Shown here piece by piece: positions 6,963 to 7,935 of a stretch of 7,935 nucleotides of DNA. This DNA is from Firmicutes bacterium UBA6132 (GTDB taxonomy: Bacteria > Bacillota_A > Clostridia > Tissierellales > Sedimentibacteraceae). Position numbers and translations under genes: made by a program. The notes beneath the pieces are model-generated. The model ran no database searches and was not told the DNA's origin. It saw only the letters and a list, made by a program, of their open reading frames with translations. The stretch spans positions 1 through 7,935 of the forward strand of contig DIVM01000008.1 of NCBI GenBank assembly GCA_002435835.1, read 5' to 3'. Within the stretch, counting starts at the first letter, position 1, and each line of letters opens with the position of its first letter.

Positions 6963-7935
6963 AATCAGAATTTATCCTTTCAATTTCATTTAGTATGATT
7001 TTTTTATATGTTGATTTCAAATTTTCTAAATTATTGTAATCATTTAAATTAACATTGCGTTTTATGTTTGTAAGCATATCGTAGTTTTCCATAATATTTT
7101 TTGATGCACGTTTCCCAAAAACAAGACATTCAAGCAAGGAATTGCTTGCAAGCCTATTTGCACCATGAACACCTGTACAACTTGTTTCTCCTATTGCATA
7201 TAAATGGTCCATTGAAGTTTTACTGTTTGAATTTACTTTTATACCGCCTATTAGAAAGTGCTGTGCAGGTGTTACTGGTATTAAATCTTTAGTTGCATCA
7301 TAACTATGTTTTAAACAATAATTATAAATGTTTGGAAATCTCTTTTTTATTTTCTCACTTCCCATATGTTTCATTGAAAGCCATACGAATTCTGTTTTAT
7401 CTATTTCCATCTGTTTTTGTATTACTTTTGCCACAATATCTCTTGGAAGAAGTTCATCAACAAAACGCTCCATATTTTTGTTGTAAAGTAAAGCTCCTTC
7501 GCCTCGCACAGATTCAGAAATAAGAAATTTCCTTCCGCGTTCTTTAGAATAAAATGTGGTTGGGTGAAATTGTATATAATTTATATTTTCTAATTCAATA
7601 TTATTTTTAATGGCAATAGCAATTGCATCTCCAGTTAAGTGTCTAAAATTAGTTGAATGCTGGTATAAGCCGCCTAATCCTCCGGTTGCTAAAATCACAT
7701 AATCTGATTCAACAACAACGATTTGTCCATCTTTATTACAAACTACAATACCTGTGCAGGTATTGTAGTTTGTAATAATATTCAATAAGGTCATATTTTC
7801 TATAATTTTAATATTTTCTCTTTTTCTTACCTGTTTAAGAAGCTTGCTTGAAATTTCCTTGCCTGTAATATCTTTATGATAAAGTATTCTTGGCTTTGAA
7901 TGAGCAGCTTCTTTTGTATAAGTAAGTTCTCCATT
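6937..7935 (-). CDS. nadB: L-aspartate oxidase, C-terminal part (N-terminus off the right edge)
   Basis: It oxidises L-aspartate to iminoaspartate with FAD; NadA then condenses this with dihydroxyacetone phosphate to quinolinate. The frame is open to the window edge, giving 332 residues. The ATG at 7794 is internal, since the 47 codons before it continue the family sequence (for example AAHSKPRILYHKDITGKEI). Motifs, numbered in the fragment: ILATGGLGG (81-89), NYIQFHPTT (119-127), SVRGEGALL (142-150), ELLPRDIVAKVI (161-172), PAQHFLIGGI with H226, and GETSCTGVHGANRLASNSLLE (about 249-269). These identify NadB over other fumarate-reductase-family flavoproteins. The N-terminal FAD Rossmann motif is missing because of the edge. 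After the FAD-binding signature only about 60 residues remain, much shorter than the helical tail of E. coli NadB. A long palindrome lies in the coding sequence (7733-7778). It overlaps nadC by 26 bases. Confidence 0.93.
   Translation of the reverse strand, partial: NGELTYTKEAAHSKPRILYHKDITGKEISSKLLKQVRKRENIKIIENMTLLNIITNYNTCTGIVVCNKDGQIVVVESDYVILATGGLGGLYQHSTNFRHLTGDAIAIAIKNNIELENINYIQFHPTTFYSKERGRKFLISESVRGEGALLYNKNMERFVDELLPRDIVAKVIQKQMEIDKTEFVWLSMKHMGSEKIKKRFPNIYNYCLKHSYDATKDLIPVTPAQHFLIGGIKVNSNSKTSMDHLYAIGETSCTGVHGANRLASNSLLECLVFGKRASKNIMENYDMLTNIKRNVNLNDYNNLENLKSTYKKIILNEIERINSDYGPSKHKT
7733..7778. repeat. 46-bp near-perfect palindrome inside nadB
   Basis: Two 22-base arms (7733-7754 and 7757-7778) are exact reverse complements, separated only by TG at 7755-7756. 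The centre reads CCTG-TG-CAGG. On the coding strand it specifies a normal-looking stretch (about ITNYNTCTGIVVCNK) in the segment before the ATGG flavin-binding motif, so the frame is intact. In DNA it could form a cruciform, and in mRNA a very stable hairpin with a minimal loop. It is not followed by a T tract and is not a terminator. Confidence 0.9.

Noticed and set aside
6163..6993. Plus-strand open frames opposite nadC (6163-6417, 6556-6741, 6796-6993)
   Set aside because: They are antisense shadows of nadC with no ribosome sites and no family-like sequence.
7792..7794. ATG at 7794 as the true nadB start
   Set aside because: The frame continues upstream to the window edge with clear NadB sequence, and no ribosome site precedes this ATG.

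Overview
The window reads as part of a low-G+C, AT-rich chromosome of a strictly anaerobic, fermentative or acetogenic member of the Clostridia. The signs are strong GGAGG-type ribosome sites, AGA as the main arginine codon, A/T-ending codons, dense iron-sulfur redox proteins and a clostridial-style short NadB. This assignment is inferred from composition and gene content only.

Left part (1-5836, + strand): a promoter with an extended -10 box drives three tightly packed genes. They encode a NuoE/HydC-like [2Fe-2S] protein, a NuoF/HydB-like flavo-iron-sulfur protein, and an 1144-residue protein. The large protein joins a NuoG-type [2Fe-2S] domain, a GltD/NfnB-like FAD/NADPH module, two [4Fe-4S] ferredoxin motifs and a NuoG/formate-dehydrogenase-like domain that has lost its molybdenum site. 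This set and order match the Stn family of electron-bifurcating transhydrogenases (StnABC, described from Sporomusa ovata), which couple NADH, NADPH and ferredoxin pools. No hydrogenase H-cluster subunit and no catalytic formate dehydrogenase is present, and the operon ends after the third gene. This favours a transhydrogenase over HydABC or an NAD-dependent formate dehydrogenase.

Middle (5837-6110): a gene-free convergent spacer. It holds several inverted repeats, a cluster of ATGTAA/TTACAT motifs, and a perfect 20-bp-stem hairpin with A and T tracts on either side, which should act as a bidirectional terminator.

Right part (6111-7935, - strand): nadC overlaps the end of nadB, and nadB runs off the right edge. 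Together they encode the aspartate-to-nicotinate-mononucleotide steps of de novo NAD synthesis; nadA, if present, would lie outside. nadB contains an unusually long, nearly perfect palindrome (two 22-bp arms, 2-bp centre) inside its coding sequence.

At the left edge, a minus-strand AGGAGG suggests a divergent gene starting just outside. The most interesting items are the Stn-type operon with its rearranged cysteine motifs, and the palindrome in nadB.
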